Below, in pieces: positions 1 through 10,996 of a stretch of DNA of 64,000 bases. Location: the NCBI GenBank assembly GCA_029237695.1, contig CM055266.1:12541805-12605804 (forward strand), read 5' to 3'. This stretch comes from Conchocele bisecta. Taxonomy: Eukaryota; Mollusca; Bivalvia; Lucinida; Thyasiridae. Position 1 is the first letter of the stretch. Each line of letters starts with the position of its first letter. Under the pieces are notes generated by a model, which was not told the DNA's origin, made no database searches, and worked only from the letters and a program-made list of their open reading frames with translations. A program made the translations under genes and the position numbers.

Positions 1-555
1 GATCTGCAATGGTCGCAATTCCATCATTGAAACACTTGTCAAGTTTCTAACAAACAATAAAGATCATTATCAGGCTACAGGGGTGTGACATTTGAGCAGC
101 AGCTACACTTGTCACAAATCCCATAAGCACCATTTCTCCATTCACAGCCACATATCACAGGTGAATGACTCGGACCTATAAATTCCCATGCAGTAATGCG
201 GCGGAATGAGCTGCATGGGGGTTGCCAGTGGCAGTCTTGTGGGTGACTGCGCTGGGCCTGGCTTGGCTGGCTTCGCTGCGGTTGGTGGTTGCGGTGCGGC
301 GCCTCTGGTTGTCACTGACGGTGGTGTTCCGGTCTACTGTGGGTATGCCGGTGCTTCGGCTCCGGCTCGGCCTGCGGTGTTGCTCCTTCTCTGTGGGATG
401 TGGGTTTATCCATATCACCTTGGTCCGTCTCTGCTTGGTCTGCCTTGGCTTGTCCAACCATCTAATAGCATCAGCAGATAATATAACACTGTTACATCTG
501 AGTCTCCACACTCTTGTCACGGTTTGACATATCGGCATTGTGCAAAGAGAATGAA
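1..555. other. Unassigned 5' flank with a GC-rich block
   Basis: No supported gene. Bases 200-430 are clearly more GC-rich than the AT-rich surroundings and stay open on both strands (135 codons on minus, 176-583; about 100 on plus), giving Arg/Pro/Thr-rich or Leu/Val-rich translations that I do not recognise. Bases 110-163 resemble the sequence just upstream of exon 2 of the N-acetyltransferase gene (13814-13862), including a matching TTTCTCCA..TCACAGCCACAT run, so this is probably a dispersed repeat fragment. Confidence 0.3.
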
Positions 556-938
556 CGTGGTAAGGAAGTGTGGGAGGAGTCAAAAAACGAAAAAAAATTG
601 AAAATGACTCCGAAACCTCACTAGATAGCTTGGATATGATCTAACTAAGAAAATAAAAGTTAAATTTTAAAAAGTCGGTCCAGTATTTCTAAAATTAAAA
701 AAAAAATCCCCATGTTAAATCCCCATAGACATCTTCACGGAGTGAAGATGTCTATGGGGATTTAACAAGGGGAAATTGTTTTTTCTCAATGAAATCAATA
801 TTTGACCAAATTTCACTAAATAAAAAGAAGGCTTATTCTTAATTTTTGCTTTAATTTAATATTATCAAAAGAAATCTTGTTTTTGAATTGTTTATATAGC
901 CGTAAAATTTGGGCAGCTTTCGTGAAACAGACAGTAGG
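556..938. repeat. Family A MITE-like element, left-truncated copy
   Basis: This shares its whole interior with the complete copies at 21522-22068 and 29111-29664. A central hairpin (about 721-766) has arms CCCCATAGACATCTTCAC and its complement. The right terminus is GTGAAACAGACAGTAG. The left terminus is missing. No coding capacity. Confidence 0.75.
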
Positions 939-1404
939 TTAAACTCAACCGCCTCATCGTCTCCTTCATGTAATGGACATATTTCGACTGTAACGCATAC
1001 ATTGGTCAATACATTCGAAACATTTTGTCTAACGGCCATTGGCCTGATACTTTCTGGGCTCAAATGCCCAGGTATGTAAGGTCTTCGAGCCAATTCCCAG
1101 CCTTATATATAAGAAAAAAAGATGTTACTCCACCAGTCACCCCACCCGCTTAGATTTTACTCATAGTCTAATAAGATTAATAGTGTATATACATGGGTGT
1201 GTTGTGTAACTTTTTGTTTGAATGGACAAGTTTAGGGTCATAGGTAGATCACCTGTGTATCATATGCTTCTATTGTCAACTACAAACATGATATGAATAA
1301 ACTATGTTTATACTAACTACACACATGACAACAATCTTGCAAATCTATACTGTCCGGCTATATCCCGCCAATTATTACTTATTACCCGATGTAGAGCCGG
1401 TTTT

Positions 1405-1454
1405 TGTAACGCCCCGGTTTTTGTAACCCCGGTTTCAGCAACCGGGGCGTTACA
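1405..1454. repeat. Short hairpin, 15-bp arms
   Basis: TGTAACGCCCCGGTT (1405-1419) is followed by its exact complement at 1440-1454. The loop repeats TTGTAACCCCGG. No gene is seen in 939-1497. Confidence 0.6.
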
Positions 1455-1497
1455 ACAGCCGTTGATGTACGCGCCGGTATTTGCATGATATGTAGAC

Positions 1498-1784
1498 AAT
1501 TTCACCAACATTGCTTGCTAAACATACTGATCTAGCTAAGTATACTTTGAGGGAGTAATCATTTATTTTCCCCGAAATTCATTATTTCAAATAGAACTAA
1601 CGACTATATATATTTGATGATTAAAAGTATGCAGAATTATCATACTGATTTTATTGCATCAAAATGGCTGTGATAATGTAATAAATTCAGTATGATGAAA
1701 ATTAATAAATTTATCATTAAATTGAAAATATTCTCCCTCAAAGTGTACTTAGCAAAATAAGTATGCTTAGCAATGTTGGTGAAA
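1498..1784. repeat. Family B palindromic MITE-like element
   Basis: Inverted ends ACCAACATTGCTTGCTAA (left) and its near complement (right) enclose a second inverted pair built on AGTATACTTTGAGGGAG. A second copy is at 16870-17099. Non-coding. Confidence 0.65.
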
Positions 1785-1852
1785 TATGTTACATATAGTA
1801 ATATTGCTATATATGATATATGTTTGGTGCAGTTGGTTTCATATTTGAAGTA

Positions 1853-2012
1853 ATGTTTTGGACCTGACCCGACGTTACGCCGAGTTCGATACTCACTCTT
1901 TTAACCATTTGAAGTACTCTATACTCCTAAAGTGGCTCAATAGCGCACGCTGAGGAATTCGTGCATATATCCACATACAAATCAAATAACCTATAAATAC
2001 AAAGCAGCTCTG
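1853..2012. repeat. Direct repeat, copy 1
   Basis: About 150 bp from GGACCTGACCCGACGTTACG through the block ending near AAAGCAGCTCTGA recurs almost unchanged at 2640-2800. Only scattered substitutions separate the two. No gene is seen between them (2013-2607). Confidence 0.7.
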
Positions 2013-2607
2013 ATCTGAATTGACGACACTTAAGAGGCCCTGTCTGCTGTGAAACTTGCGTCTAGGGAGAGTTTCTTTTAATTTGGGAAACCACCAAACG
2101 TCGCATGGCATAAGGTATTATATTGTAGCTTGTGTGCCTAATTTCTTCATGCCATTTTCGATTATGTACTAGTTATTGCCCTTGTTTATATAAGGATGAA
2201 ATTGTCGGGCGCATTATGAAGTGTGCTACATAGTAGTTTACTTTTACGCTTAACCTGATATAGGAATCGTTCAGTTTTAACATTGTAATTTTCTGAGGTG
2301 TTGATAATGATGTAGACATGACCAAGATATGCTTTCTGACAACCAGTGAAGAAGAAGCGAACATGTCTTGCTGTCATCTGTCAGTTCAGTCCAGAAAGGC
2401 ACCCACTGTTTTGTTTCCCAATCTAGCTCTCACCCCTCATGTTAATGTCTGTAACCTCCTGATGACATGTAGCAGCATAACTCCAGATAAAACATGCCTG
2501 AAGAATTGACCTCTTCAAATGTTCAAACGGAGCAGCCTGTGTGTGAGGTATGGCTTCAAGAGAACGCAGGCCGTGTGAGAACAGTTTTTGTCTTGCATGG
2601 TTGCATA

Positions 2608-2672
2608 CTTGAAATAAAGTTTTGGGCCTGACCCGACGTAACGTCGGGTCAGGCCCAAAACTTTATTTCAAG
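2608..2672. repeat. Perfect palindrome, 32-bp arms with 1-nt centre
   Basis: Bases 2608-2639 are exactly complementary to 2641-2672, with one base at 2640 between them. It abuts the second direct repeat, and each arm contains GGGCCTGACCCGACGT. Such a structure can extrude as a cruciform; it is probably the centre or junction of a foldback element. Confidence 0.9.
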
Positions 2673-2800
2673 TTCGATACTCACTCTTTTAACCATTTGA
2701 AGTACTCTATACTCCTAAAGTGGCGCAATATCGCACGCTGCGGAACTCGTGCATATATCAACATACAAACCATATAACCTATAAATACAAAGCAGCTCTG
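2673..2800. repeat. Direct repeat, copy 2
   Basis: Second copy of the 1889-2012 block, directly continuous with the 65-bp palindrome. It ends at the AAAGCAGCTCTGA word, after which similarity stops. Confidence 0.7.
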
Positions 2801-2872
2801 AATTTTTGTTTTGTCACCGCGCCTCACTACATATTTACATATGTACATATTTACATGAAAGCGCTCAAGCCG

Positions 2873-3610
2873 CTACATGTGGATCAAATCCAAAGCACAT
2901 ACATTGGGTTCGTCGATGAGAGCGAGCAAAGTCTCTGTTATCTCAGGCATGTTCTCCCATGTTGCCCATGTCGTCTTTTTATCCACACCCGAGGAACTGG
3001 GATGTCGTGTTACATCCACTAAGGGCATGACAACGAGGAAGGGCTCGTGAATGTAAGTTGTGGACTGGGATGTCTCTGCATGTCTTGCCACTTCCAAGTC
3101 CAATCCAAAGATGGGAAAATGGGAGAAATGGAGTTGCTTGAAAAAGGCAATAGCAAGGAATACAGCATCACTATCGACAGTCCGGACATGTGCTTGATCT
3201 TAAGCATGTGCCAGGTGGAGACCAATGCGTGTGTCTGCCTCATTATGGTTACACTGTTGCAGATCTGATAGACAAAAAAGTTTCATTATCTGTTGTAAGA
3301 ATGGGAATTCCATCGATGGCGTTTTCAGAGAGTTTCTGGCTGCAGAATGAGAAAAACTATTTCTTATCTTCTAGATATTTCTGCCAGTCTCTCGTTGGAA
3401 TGTGTGACCTTCCACCTTGACCAATCCGTGTCCGTGGACCAGCAGTTGACTTTGTAGTTTCAAACTGTTATCTGTGTATACGTCCCACACATCATCGATA
3501 CGTTGAACAGATACACTGCTCGTCAGGAAAGGAACTAAGTACATAGAAACATAGTCGCTGAATATAGCTGCGTGGGTAGGGCGCACAATGTATACCAAAG
3601 CCGGCATGTC
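2873..3610 (-). pseudogene. Decayed fragment of a PIN-like (HEEAD/DTD/GCDT) family gene
   Basis: Read on the minus strand, the pieces come in a consistent order but in different frames. At 3607-3371 there is a segment with SDYVSMYLVPFL, a DVWDVY word and an SLK word. Near 3360-3260 there is a WQK..LSENAIDGIPILTT-like stretch with a stop. Near 3235-3210 HNEADTR is readable. At 2990-2890 there is GVDKKTTWATW followed by PEITETLLAL. From general familiarity, this order is that of large uncharacterised invertebrate proteins whose core reads HEEADTR, then DTDV, then FTGCDT..GKGKKTAW. Here the DTD part is not visible and the GCDT word has decayed. The family link is inference; the decay (several frames, internal loss) is seen directly. 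Confidence 0.55.
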
Positions 3611-3619
3611 TAGGACATG

Positions 3620-5037
3620 AACAGTAACATCACGAGCATCGGTGCACGCTGTTTTCGGAACTACTTCAGGTTATAATGAACATGCAACAGTACAATGCTT
3701 TATGGTATTCGAAAACTGGGTATTGCACGCGATACACGTACATGTATGTTGTTAACATCATGTTCGTGAAATCCGCTCTGTGAAAATAGAAAATTGTCTG
3801 ATGGAGTAGAGTATTTTTAGACTAAATTATATATACTTCGCTGACAGTTAAGTGCGTATGAAGCTATATCTGTAATATTTCTATGTCAGTGGAACAAAAC
3901 AACGTTTACTGTTTGATTTAAGGCAATATACTGGATGTTATATCGCCCAACATATAGGTTGAAGCTCAGAAATATTAATATGAAGAACATGTAATTGTAT
4001 AACTTGAAATATTTCACCATCCTTGCGTAATATTACTGCTTTGGGAATTAAAATATACAAAAATCAAAGTAACAAAGTGACTATGTCTGTTTCATATAAA
4101 GGCCGTACTTACTTGCTTACTTAACAGAAAAATAAACATTACGGTAACCGTCTTATCCAATATTATATAGCCCATACTAATAGATTGCTGCGGTACAATG
4201 TGAACTTATGGCGGCCATCTTAGAATTTTGTGAACTGGGCATTTACCCAATGATTACATTAGTTTTACTGTGTCAATATAATACTGTTCACTTGTTTTAA
4301 ATGAGTAATGACATCAAATAGATAACAAGATGTGAATTGATGAGAAATCGTGGTATTTGGCGGCCATCTTGCATTTTAGTACACAAAACAGTTATCCAAG
4401 TATGTTTTGCTACTGGCATGGCCATTTACTGTGTACGTATGATCGTACGTAAGTATGTTTTGAAATGTTAAATGATGATATATAAGTGACACGGTGGCAA
4501 ATTAACGGAGATTGTGATTGTTGGCAGCTATTTTTTATTTATATATATACTTTCTCAAGTAATACATATTTTTGAAGTAGCTTAAACCTTTATTTCGCTT
4601 ATAAAATATAATTCAATACAAATAAACCAATAACTGATCGTATAAAATAGTTTTATATATGGTTTAGTGTGGGGATAAGGTAGTGGTGTATTGGTGGCCA
4701 TCTTGGATTTGGGCGGCCATTTTTAATGAAAATGTTCTAGTTCGAGTGTATGTAAATGACAAATACCAATTGCAATTTTGTCAGTACAGCGTGTACATGC
4801 GATTCTGCGGCAGTTTTATGTGAACGTTTGCAAAACAGCCCTTTTACGGGCAGAAATGTTGCTGTTAGTGGGGTCCACTTATAGGGGCATACAGCATACA
4901 AACTTTAAACGAAGACTTATGCATTGCTATCATGCGGAAATGATATGCTGGGTTATATACCTTTCAATGAAATATGGTGTCAATTGCCCCCCCCCCCCAA
5001 GTGGGTAATGGTGATCCCGCCTAGTTCACCCACTACT
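3620..5037. other. AT-rich, no gene; GGCGGCCATCTT motifs
   Basis: No supported gene. The GGCGGCCATCTT-type motif occurs near 4210, 4358, 4690 and 4711 at the scale seen in the 37-41 kb repeat region, so this is probably an eroded member of that repeat. A C homopolymer lies near 4988-4998. The start of a family H element (GGGGCCCGTTCCACTAAAC) is at 5038-5063. Confidence 0.5.
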
Positions 5038-5064
5038 GGGGCCCGTTCCACTAAACTTCTTACG

Positions 5065-5355
5065 ATAAATAGAGAATAGTAGGTAAGTGCCGTGAATGGG
5101 TAAACATATCTGGCAAGGCTTAGGAAACGGGATGGGCGAGGCTCTGCCGAGCACATACCGTTTCCGTGCCGCGCCAGATATTTTTCCCATTCACGGCACT
5201 AACCTACTATTCTATTTATCCCATCAACATTACAAATAGCTTTGAAATGCAAAATATAACCACAGCCGCATCTCCAAATCGCATTGACAGGATATTAAAA
5301 ATGTTTCACGGCACTGTGTTTCACGGCACATACGCACTGTGTTGACGGGATAAAA
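5065..5355. repeat. Family C palindromic MITE-like element, copy 1
   Basis: A long hairpin runs from GAATAGTAGG through GTGCCGTGAATGGG to its complement (about 5071-5220), followed by a tail with GTGCCGTGAAAC-type words and ending TTGACGGGATAAAA. It interrupts a family H element whose first bases stop at 5063. Other copies: 7307-7615 (inverted) and 14834-15123. Confidence 0.75.
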
Positions 5356-5428
5356 ATATATTCGTACGAAGATTTTTATTAATTTGCTTTTCATCTTAAC
5401 GTGGCTAACTAATGCCGCAATTGTCCGC

Positions 5429-5963
5429 CTACTGTCTGTTCCACGTTTTTCTGCCGACGAACTTTTGGCTATTAAACACATCAAATCTAAAAAATATGTA
5501 AAAGTAAGTACTTTTTCATCAATAACAAAAATGTCACCCTCCCCAAATATTTATGTTTGATGAAATTCCATCAAATATTAATTTTATTGCGAAAAAAACG
5601 ATTTTCCTATGGGAATTTAACATGGGGAGACAATTTCCATTTTTTTTGGAAATTGACTTCGAAACCTGGCGAGATAGCTTGAAAATGATGTAATTAAGAA
5701 AATAAAAGTTAAATTTTGAAAATCGGTCTACAAATAAAAAAATATTTAAAAAAAATCTATTTTTAGCCCCCATGTTAAATTCCCATAGGAAAATCGTTTT
5801 TTAACAATAAAATCAATATTTGATGGAATTTCATCAAATAATTTTTTTTGGGGAGGGTGACTTTTTTCTTATTTATAAAAAAGTGCTTACATTTATAATG
5901 TTTTTACATTTAATGTGTTTAACAGCCAAAAGTTTGTCGGCAGCAAAACGTGGAACAGACAGT
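5429..5963. repeat. Family A related element, diverged copy
   Basis: The terminal inverted repeats start CTACTGTCTGTTCCACG and continue with words around AAACTTTTGGCTGTTAAACACAT on both ends. The interior has the ATGGGAATTTAACATGGGG signature of family A but without its central 18-bp hairpin. About 535 bp, non-coding. Confidence 0.7.
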
Positions 5964-5974
5964 ACATATACGTA

Positions 5975-6215
5975 TCATGGTAACGAGCGCGCTTCTCACC
6001 AATGCGACCCGGGTTGGATCCTCGACCGGGTTCAGTATGTGAGATGGTATGGTGGTCGCCAAAGCGGACAAGCGGGTATCCTCCGGGTACCCCAGTTTCC
6101 TCGCACATTGATAATCTTCCTTACTCCTCCATCTATGACCAAAGAAAGTATTTGTAAGTTTGTCATAATTTGTCATAAGAGTTCTCGCGCTTGTTTGTAA
6201 CAGTTGTAAACTAAA
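5975..6215 (+). mobile_element. tRNA-related SINE-like element
   Basis: The head GGTAACGAGCGCGCTT is followed by GACCCGGGTTGGATCCTCGA, which resembles a pol III B box. Then comes a central region with GTGGTCGCC and TCCTCCGGGTACCCCAGTTT, typical in my recollection of mollusc tRNA-derived SINEs. An A box is not clean. The element begins within about 15 bp of the end of the family A copy. The exact 3' end is uncertain. Confidence 0.5.
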
Positions 6216-6448
6216 TAAGGCCATGGCTAGTTCGTCCTCTGTTAAGCGTCCGCGTGCGGGTAGGTTTTCAGAGCGGTTCTATGAAAAAAAAACGAAAAAA
6301 AATGTGTATGCTATTTTACACTATTTACGGGTGAAGTAATATGAAAATTGATTTGGGACCTGTATAAGTTTTAAGTCCGTTCATGAATTTAAACTTAATA
6401 CGTTTAATAAGAGTGTTTTCTTATTATTCAGCGGCAATTTAAATGTAT

Positions 6449-6518
6449 GTTAAAAACGTCTGCAACCCTTTGCACACTGCACACTGCACACTGCAAAGGG
6501 TTGAGGAAGTTTTTAACA
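6449..6518. repeat. Hairpin with CACACTG loop repeats
   Basis: TGTTAAAAAC..GCAACCCTTTGC on the left pairs with GCAAAGGGTT..GTTTTTAACA on the right. The loop is about three copies of CACACTG. Confidence 0.65.
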
Positions 6519-6601
6519 TAAATTTACATTCGGTTTTTTTTTCAAAGCCTTGTTTGTTTTTACCAGATACGCAAGTATGTATTGGCTATCCAGGTTTATG
6601 C

Positions 6602-6815
6602 TTAACCCTTAGCCTGCTGAGCGCGAAAACTGTCGTCTGCTGTTGCTTTATATTTTGCCCTGTTTCTCAATAAAAACATGGTTTGACAGCACTTTAGAAT
6701 CATTTCCATTGGAAATGATTCTAAAATGCTGTCAAACCATGTTTTTGATGAGAAAGATCGAAAATAAAACATAAACAGCAGACCACAACATTTCATTCAG
6801 CAGTGTAAGGGTTAA
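6602..6815. repeat. Family D palindromic element, copy 1
   Basis: Ends TTAACCCTTA and its complement. Arms carry GTCTGCTGTT, AACATGGTTT and TTAGAATCATTTCCA, meeting in a TTGG centre. A second copy is at 10040-10246. Non-coding. Confidence 0.75.
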
Positions 6816-7306
6816 CAGAGAAAAACAATGGCATGGCCTAAAGCATAATCGGTCAGTTTTAATATGTTAAACCCTAACCTTTCCATGTCTTAATTTACAG
6901 ATTAATCTACATATATTAATCCGAAAATGGGTGACTTGGTAAAAGTTCAGCGTAACGACATGTATTCGCCTATATGTCAGGTCTAATTCCAGTAAAACCG
7001 GATACCAGTCTAAGTGTTCCAGTCCAGTGTTCGAAAGTAGCACATTTTAAAAAGTAGTGCGATACAATATTGTTGATTATTGCATATTCATTGTGGCTGC
7101 TGGCGATTTTTCTCTTAACATAATTAAAGGAACATGTAACAGGTAGTCTGCAACCAAAATACATTAGTGTTATTTATTTTTCTTGTGTGTAGGGATACAT
7201 AGGTGATAAGGGCAAATTGTGTTCCATTTTTAGAAAAATATTGGCCGTGACATTGAAGCAAGCTTTCAGATGACGAGGATTTTCTTACATGAGTGTTAGC
7301 ATATTG

Positions 7307-7615
7307 TTTTTATCCCGTCAACACAGTGCGTATGTGCCGTGAAACACGGTGCCGTGAAACATTTTTGATATCCTGTCAATATGACCTAATCATTGCGTAT
7401 TAATATGTGCGGTGGTTGGGATTATTTTTTTGCATTTTAAAACCATTAGTAGGTGTTGACGGGATAAATAGAATAGTAGGTTTGTGCCGTGAATGGGAAA
7501 ACATATCTGGCGCGGCACGGAAACGGGATGTGCTCGGCAGAGCCTCGCCCATTCCGTTTCCTGAGCCTTGCCAGATATTTTTTCCCATTCACGGCACTAA
7601 CCTACTATTCTCTAT
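7307..7615. repeat. Family C element, copy 2 (inverted)
   Basis: Same tail plus hairpin as 5065-5355 but in opposite orientation: TATCCCGTCAACAC first, hairpin last (7448-7612), with GCTCGGCAGAGCC at the centre. Bases 6816-7306 hold nothing I recognise. Confidence 0.75.
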
Positions 7616-7730
7616 CTCAGCATATTTCAGTGTCACAACGTTACTAAATTTTGAGATTGATGGTCTTGTGGTGAGTATTTCAGTCTACATATTGTTTATT
7701 TCAGATCTTATGACATAGGTTTACATTGAA

Positions 7731-7967
7731 TTAATCCTTTGAACCCGAAAGCCCGCTATAGCGGTTTATGCAAACAGTGCAGATCCAGATGAGCCGGCTC
7801 GATCAGGATCTGCACTTTTTTAAAGTAATTTTCATATATTTTTGAGAACAAAATAGTTACCCCTTTTCATAAATGGACTAGTCTGAAAACCATTTTTTGA
7901 CGGTTGGATTGGTTGCAAAATTAACATATCAATATCCATTCCAGTTACTTAGGGGTGAAAGGGTTAA
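7731..7967. repeat. Family E palindromic element, copy 1
   Basis: Arms contain CAGTTACTTAGGGGTGAAAG and GTTGGATTGGTTGCAAAATT. The centre is CAGATCCAGATGAGCCGGCT. It faces a second copy (8093-8304) across a 125-bp spacer. A third copy is at 13064-13310. Confidence 0.7.
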
Positions 7968-8092
7968 TGAGCACCATTCAATGCCGGAACGTAACCTGTC
8001 AGATACCATGTTGTTGTTGTTTCGTAAGGATCCGCAGCTGTCTTGTCGGAGAACCGTCTCTCGACGTCGAATATTTTGTGTGCGTGTGCAGT

Positions 8093-8304
8093 TTAACCCT
8101 TTCACCCCTAAGTAACTGAAATGGATTTTGATAACTTAATTTTGCAACCAATCCAACCGTCACAAAATGATTTTCAGACTAGTAAATTTATGAAAAGGGG
8201 ATGTTTTTTTTCTCAGAAATATTAAAATTACTTGCAAAAAGTGCAGATCGGCAGATTTACACTTTTTGCAAATACCATACAGGCCTGTAGAGTTGGAAGG
8301 GTTA
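8093..8304. repeat. Family E palindromic element, copy 2
   Basis: Starts TTAACCCTTTCACCCCTAAG and ends with the complement GGAAGGGTTAA. It is inverted relative to 7731-7967, so the two and their spacer form a larger foldback. Confidence 0.7.
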
Positions 8305-8381
8305 AAACCTCATTTCCTCCCAACTATTTACAGTTTGCCTGCTGTATGCTGGAATCTACGGAGCCCCGCAGGTGACATGTA

Positions 8382-8744
8382 TTTTTATGCCACCGGGTTT
8401 CGAAGAAACGGGTGGCATATAGTGTTTGGACCGTCTGTCTGTCCGTCCATCCGTCTGTCCGTCCGTCTGTCCGGGCCAACATCGGGGGTTTAGTAGCTTA
8501 GGGTAAGGGTTGGTAACAAAGGATTCCGTTGTTTTATTCGGTTAGCTCGTAATTCCATTGATCTTTAGGAGCTATTCCTTTGATCTTTTAAAGAACAAAT
8601 ATCTCATAACTCCCAAATGTTTGAACGTCCGTCCGTCCGTCCGTCTGTCCGTCCGTTCGTCACACTTTTCGGTTAACCACTTTGTCACAGTTTCTCAAAT
8701 ATGCTGCAGGTGGCATCCGCGTTCGACAGACGCATTTCTTGTTT
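8382..8744 (+). repeat. Family F hairpin/CCGT element, copy 1
   Basis: It begins with a hairpin (8387-8418) with ATGCCACCGGGTTTC and its complement, then GTGTTTGGACC and CCGT runs. It ends CAGACGCATTTCTTGTT. Other copies: 32131-32322 and 56875-57290; a variant is at 34155-34225. Translations of the CCGT run (repeated Pro-Ser-Val-Arg) are not genes. Confidence 0.8.
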
Positions 8745-9012
8745 TTATTAATTCGTTCTCTCAATTTAACAATTCGTTCCCTCGAATTATCAATTCGTTC
8801 CCACGATATAACAATGTTAATTCGAGGGAACGAATTTTTATATCGTGAGAACGAAATTGTTATATCGTGGGAACGAATTGTTATTTCGTGGGAACGAATT
8901 GTTAATTCGTGGGAACGAATTGTTATTTCGTGGGAACGAATTGTTATATCGTGGGAACGAATTGTTAATTCGAGGGTACGAATTGTTAAATTGAGGGAAC
9001 GAATTAATAATC
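8745..9012. repeat. Inverted minisatellite, about 21-bp unit
   Basis: Units of the form GGGAACGAATTGTTATATCGT run forward from about 8825 to 9005, and in reverse complement from 8749 to about 8814. The array therefore folds on itself. The long open frame across it (repeated ISWERIV) is a by-product of the 21-bp, three-fold period. Confidence 0.85.
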
Positions 9013-9290
9013 AAAGTACTGAAAGTACTGACTGGCGGGAGACAAGTAGCCACTTGTGAATTTGCATACTCAGAAATTCCTTGTTAGAAATATATTCGAT
9101 GTTGATTATTGGATGTACAATCTGCAAATTTGGAGAACTTGATCAGTTACTGGTGTTTGTAAAATACAGCCTGCTATAAACACAAATAGGTTGATGAAGC
9201 AAAGGTGCTTTATGAAAATCGCCCGTAAACCACAATATGAAAAAGAAATGGCCTTCGACGTCGCATTGCGACTGCGTGGTACACGATACG

Positions 9291-9720
9291 GGGGGCGTCT
9301 CAATAACAGCAATTTGTTCTCTTGAAAAGTAATGTTGGGCATGCCAACTATTTTACACATAATGTTGAGCATTTCCGTTGCTATTAATAACTTGCTTTCA
9401 GTTCATTCGCTGACTTTAAATGTCACATGACTGTTGTTAATTGCGAACGCAAATTGAGTCTATTGAGACGTCCCCCGATGAACAGAGAGCCACTTCCGAA
9501 AGTAGGGGGGCGTCTCAATAACAGCAATTTGTTCTCTTCAAAAGCAAAGTTGGGCATGCCAACTATTTTACACATAATGTTGAGCATTGCCGTTGCTATT
9601 AATAACTTGCTTTCAGTTCACTCGCTGACTTTAAATGTCACCTGACTGTTGTTAATTGCGAACGCAAATTGAGCCTATTGAGACGTCCCCCGATGAACAG
9701 AGAGCCACTTCCGAAAGTAG
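9291..9720. repeat. Tandem duplication, 2 x 215 bp
   Basis: Bases 9291-9505 and 9506-9720 are two copies differing at only a handful of positions. Each starts GGGGGCGTCTCAATA and carries the complement TATTGAGACGTCCCCC near its end, so each is itself a short inverted-end element. Confidence 0.85.
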
Positions 9721-10039
9721 ACCCGTGCAAACGGCCAGAATCACGATCCCAATAACGTGGAGACAGTATGTCTCCCGCCAAAAACTAATCCATGTCCCTT
9801 GCGGGACTCCGTAGAGATGACTCATTACAGCCGGCTATTTTTAGACAGCAAATACATGTAGTAGGATTATGGTTGAAAATGTCGACCAGTGTTAATTTAT
9901 AGCTCGAGATAACGGGCTTCGAGGTCATAAAACGACAGTGCTCAACTTCTAGTACACACACACATACATTCAGTGATTTGTGAATTGGATTTAGTGGCCA
10001 GAGGTTAGTAACTACATTGTCTTACACATTGTTACATGC

Positions 10040-10246
10040 GTAACCCTTACAAGCTGATTTAAAATGTGTCGTCTGCTGTTTATATTTTATTTCCGTTTTC
10101 CTAATCAAAACCATGTTTTGCAACACCTTAGAATCATTTCCAATGGAAATGATTCTAAAGTGCTGTAAAACCATGTTTTTATTGAGAAGACAGAACATAA
10201 ACAAACAGCAGACGTTATTTACGTTTACCGCATTCTAAGGGGTTAA
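10040..10246. repeat. Family D palindromic element, copy 2
   Basis: Same arms and centre (TTTCCAATGGAAA) as 6602-6815, bounded by GTAACCCTTA and GGGGTTAAC. Confidence 0.7.
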
Positions 10247-10370
10247 CATTTCTGTACTCAAACGAACCAAATCGCCAACATTTACATATGCATGAAAATA
10301 TAGATCCTTATAAGTACAACTGGATAGCAAACATTATCACATCGAGTTTTCGTTCATCCCATAACCAAGA

Positions 10371-10767
10371 CGCATGATCACGTGGTTACAACAACAACAA
10401 CGTCGCCCACTCCAAAGTAAGTATTATTTGATATTTTCCTTAATATGCATCGGATTTTGATGAAATATGGCGCAGCAAACGCGTCTTCATAAGCAGGGAG
10501 TTCGACACAGACTTATGTCGTTTTTGCGAAGAATCGATTTCCGTGTCTATCGACATGGAAATCGATTATTCGCAAAAACGACAGAAGTTTGGGCGAACAT
10601 AAGGAGACCACCAAATGCAGTTTAACAAGACGCGTTTGATGCGCCATATTTCATCAAAATCCGTTACGTCATACGGACACTATAGAAGAATACGTACTTT
10701 GAATCAGATGGATTCTGGAAGTTTCAGTACTTGTCGTTGCTGTTAGTACCACGTGATCATACACCTT
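10371..10767. repeat. Family G MITE-like element, copy 1
   Basis: Terminal inverted repeats read ATGATCACGTGGTTACAACA and, at the right end, a complement ending CACGTGATCATACACCTT. Inner arms include GATGAAATATGGCGCAGCAA and AATCGATTTCC..GGAAATCGATT at the centre. Copies: 11401-11805 and 22191-22525. Confidence 0.8.
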
Positions 10768-10996
10768 GATAAAGTGCCTATGAAAGTAACATGGAACTGC
10801 ATGGGCCATCAGAATGATATATGTTTTCTTATGACCCAAATAGTAAGTGGTGGCATTGATTAAATTGACTCATTGCAGTTCTTATATAGCTATATTGAAC
10901 CGCAAATGAAAACATAGTATTTTTTAAATATGTACAGTGGAACCTCTCTAAACCGAACACCACGATAACGTCTATTGTTGATGTCATTTATCTCAG

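Larger units (their letters stand above)
8356..9814. mobile_element. Composite element bounded by inverted CTACGGAG ends
   Basis: The left end CTACGGAGCCCCGCAGGTGA (8356) is the near complement of the right end TCCCTTGCGGGACTCCGTAG (9795-9814). Inside, in order: a hairpin/CCGT element, an inverted minisatellite, AT-rich spacer and a 215-bp exact-period tandem duplication. A related end, followed by the same minisatellite, lies near 60940-60963. No transposase is visible, so it is non-autonomous if mobile. Confidence 0.5.

Noticed and set aside
4988..4998. C homopolymer as a regulatory site
   Set aside because: A plain homopolymer, with nothing to support a role.
8682..9059. ISWERIV-repeat protein on plus and its Asn/Ser/Phe-rich shadow on minus
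   Set aside because: Produced by the 21-bp minisatellite; the same happens at 60.64-60.89 kb. No start context or flanking coding signal.
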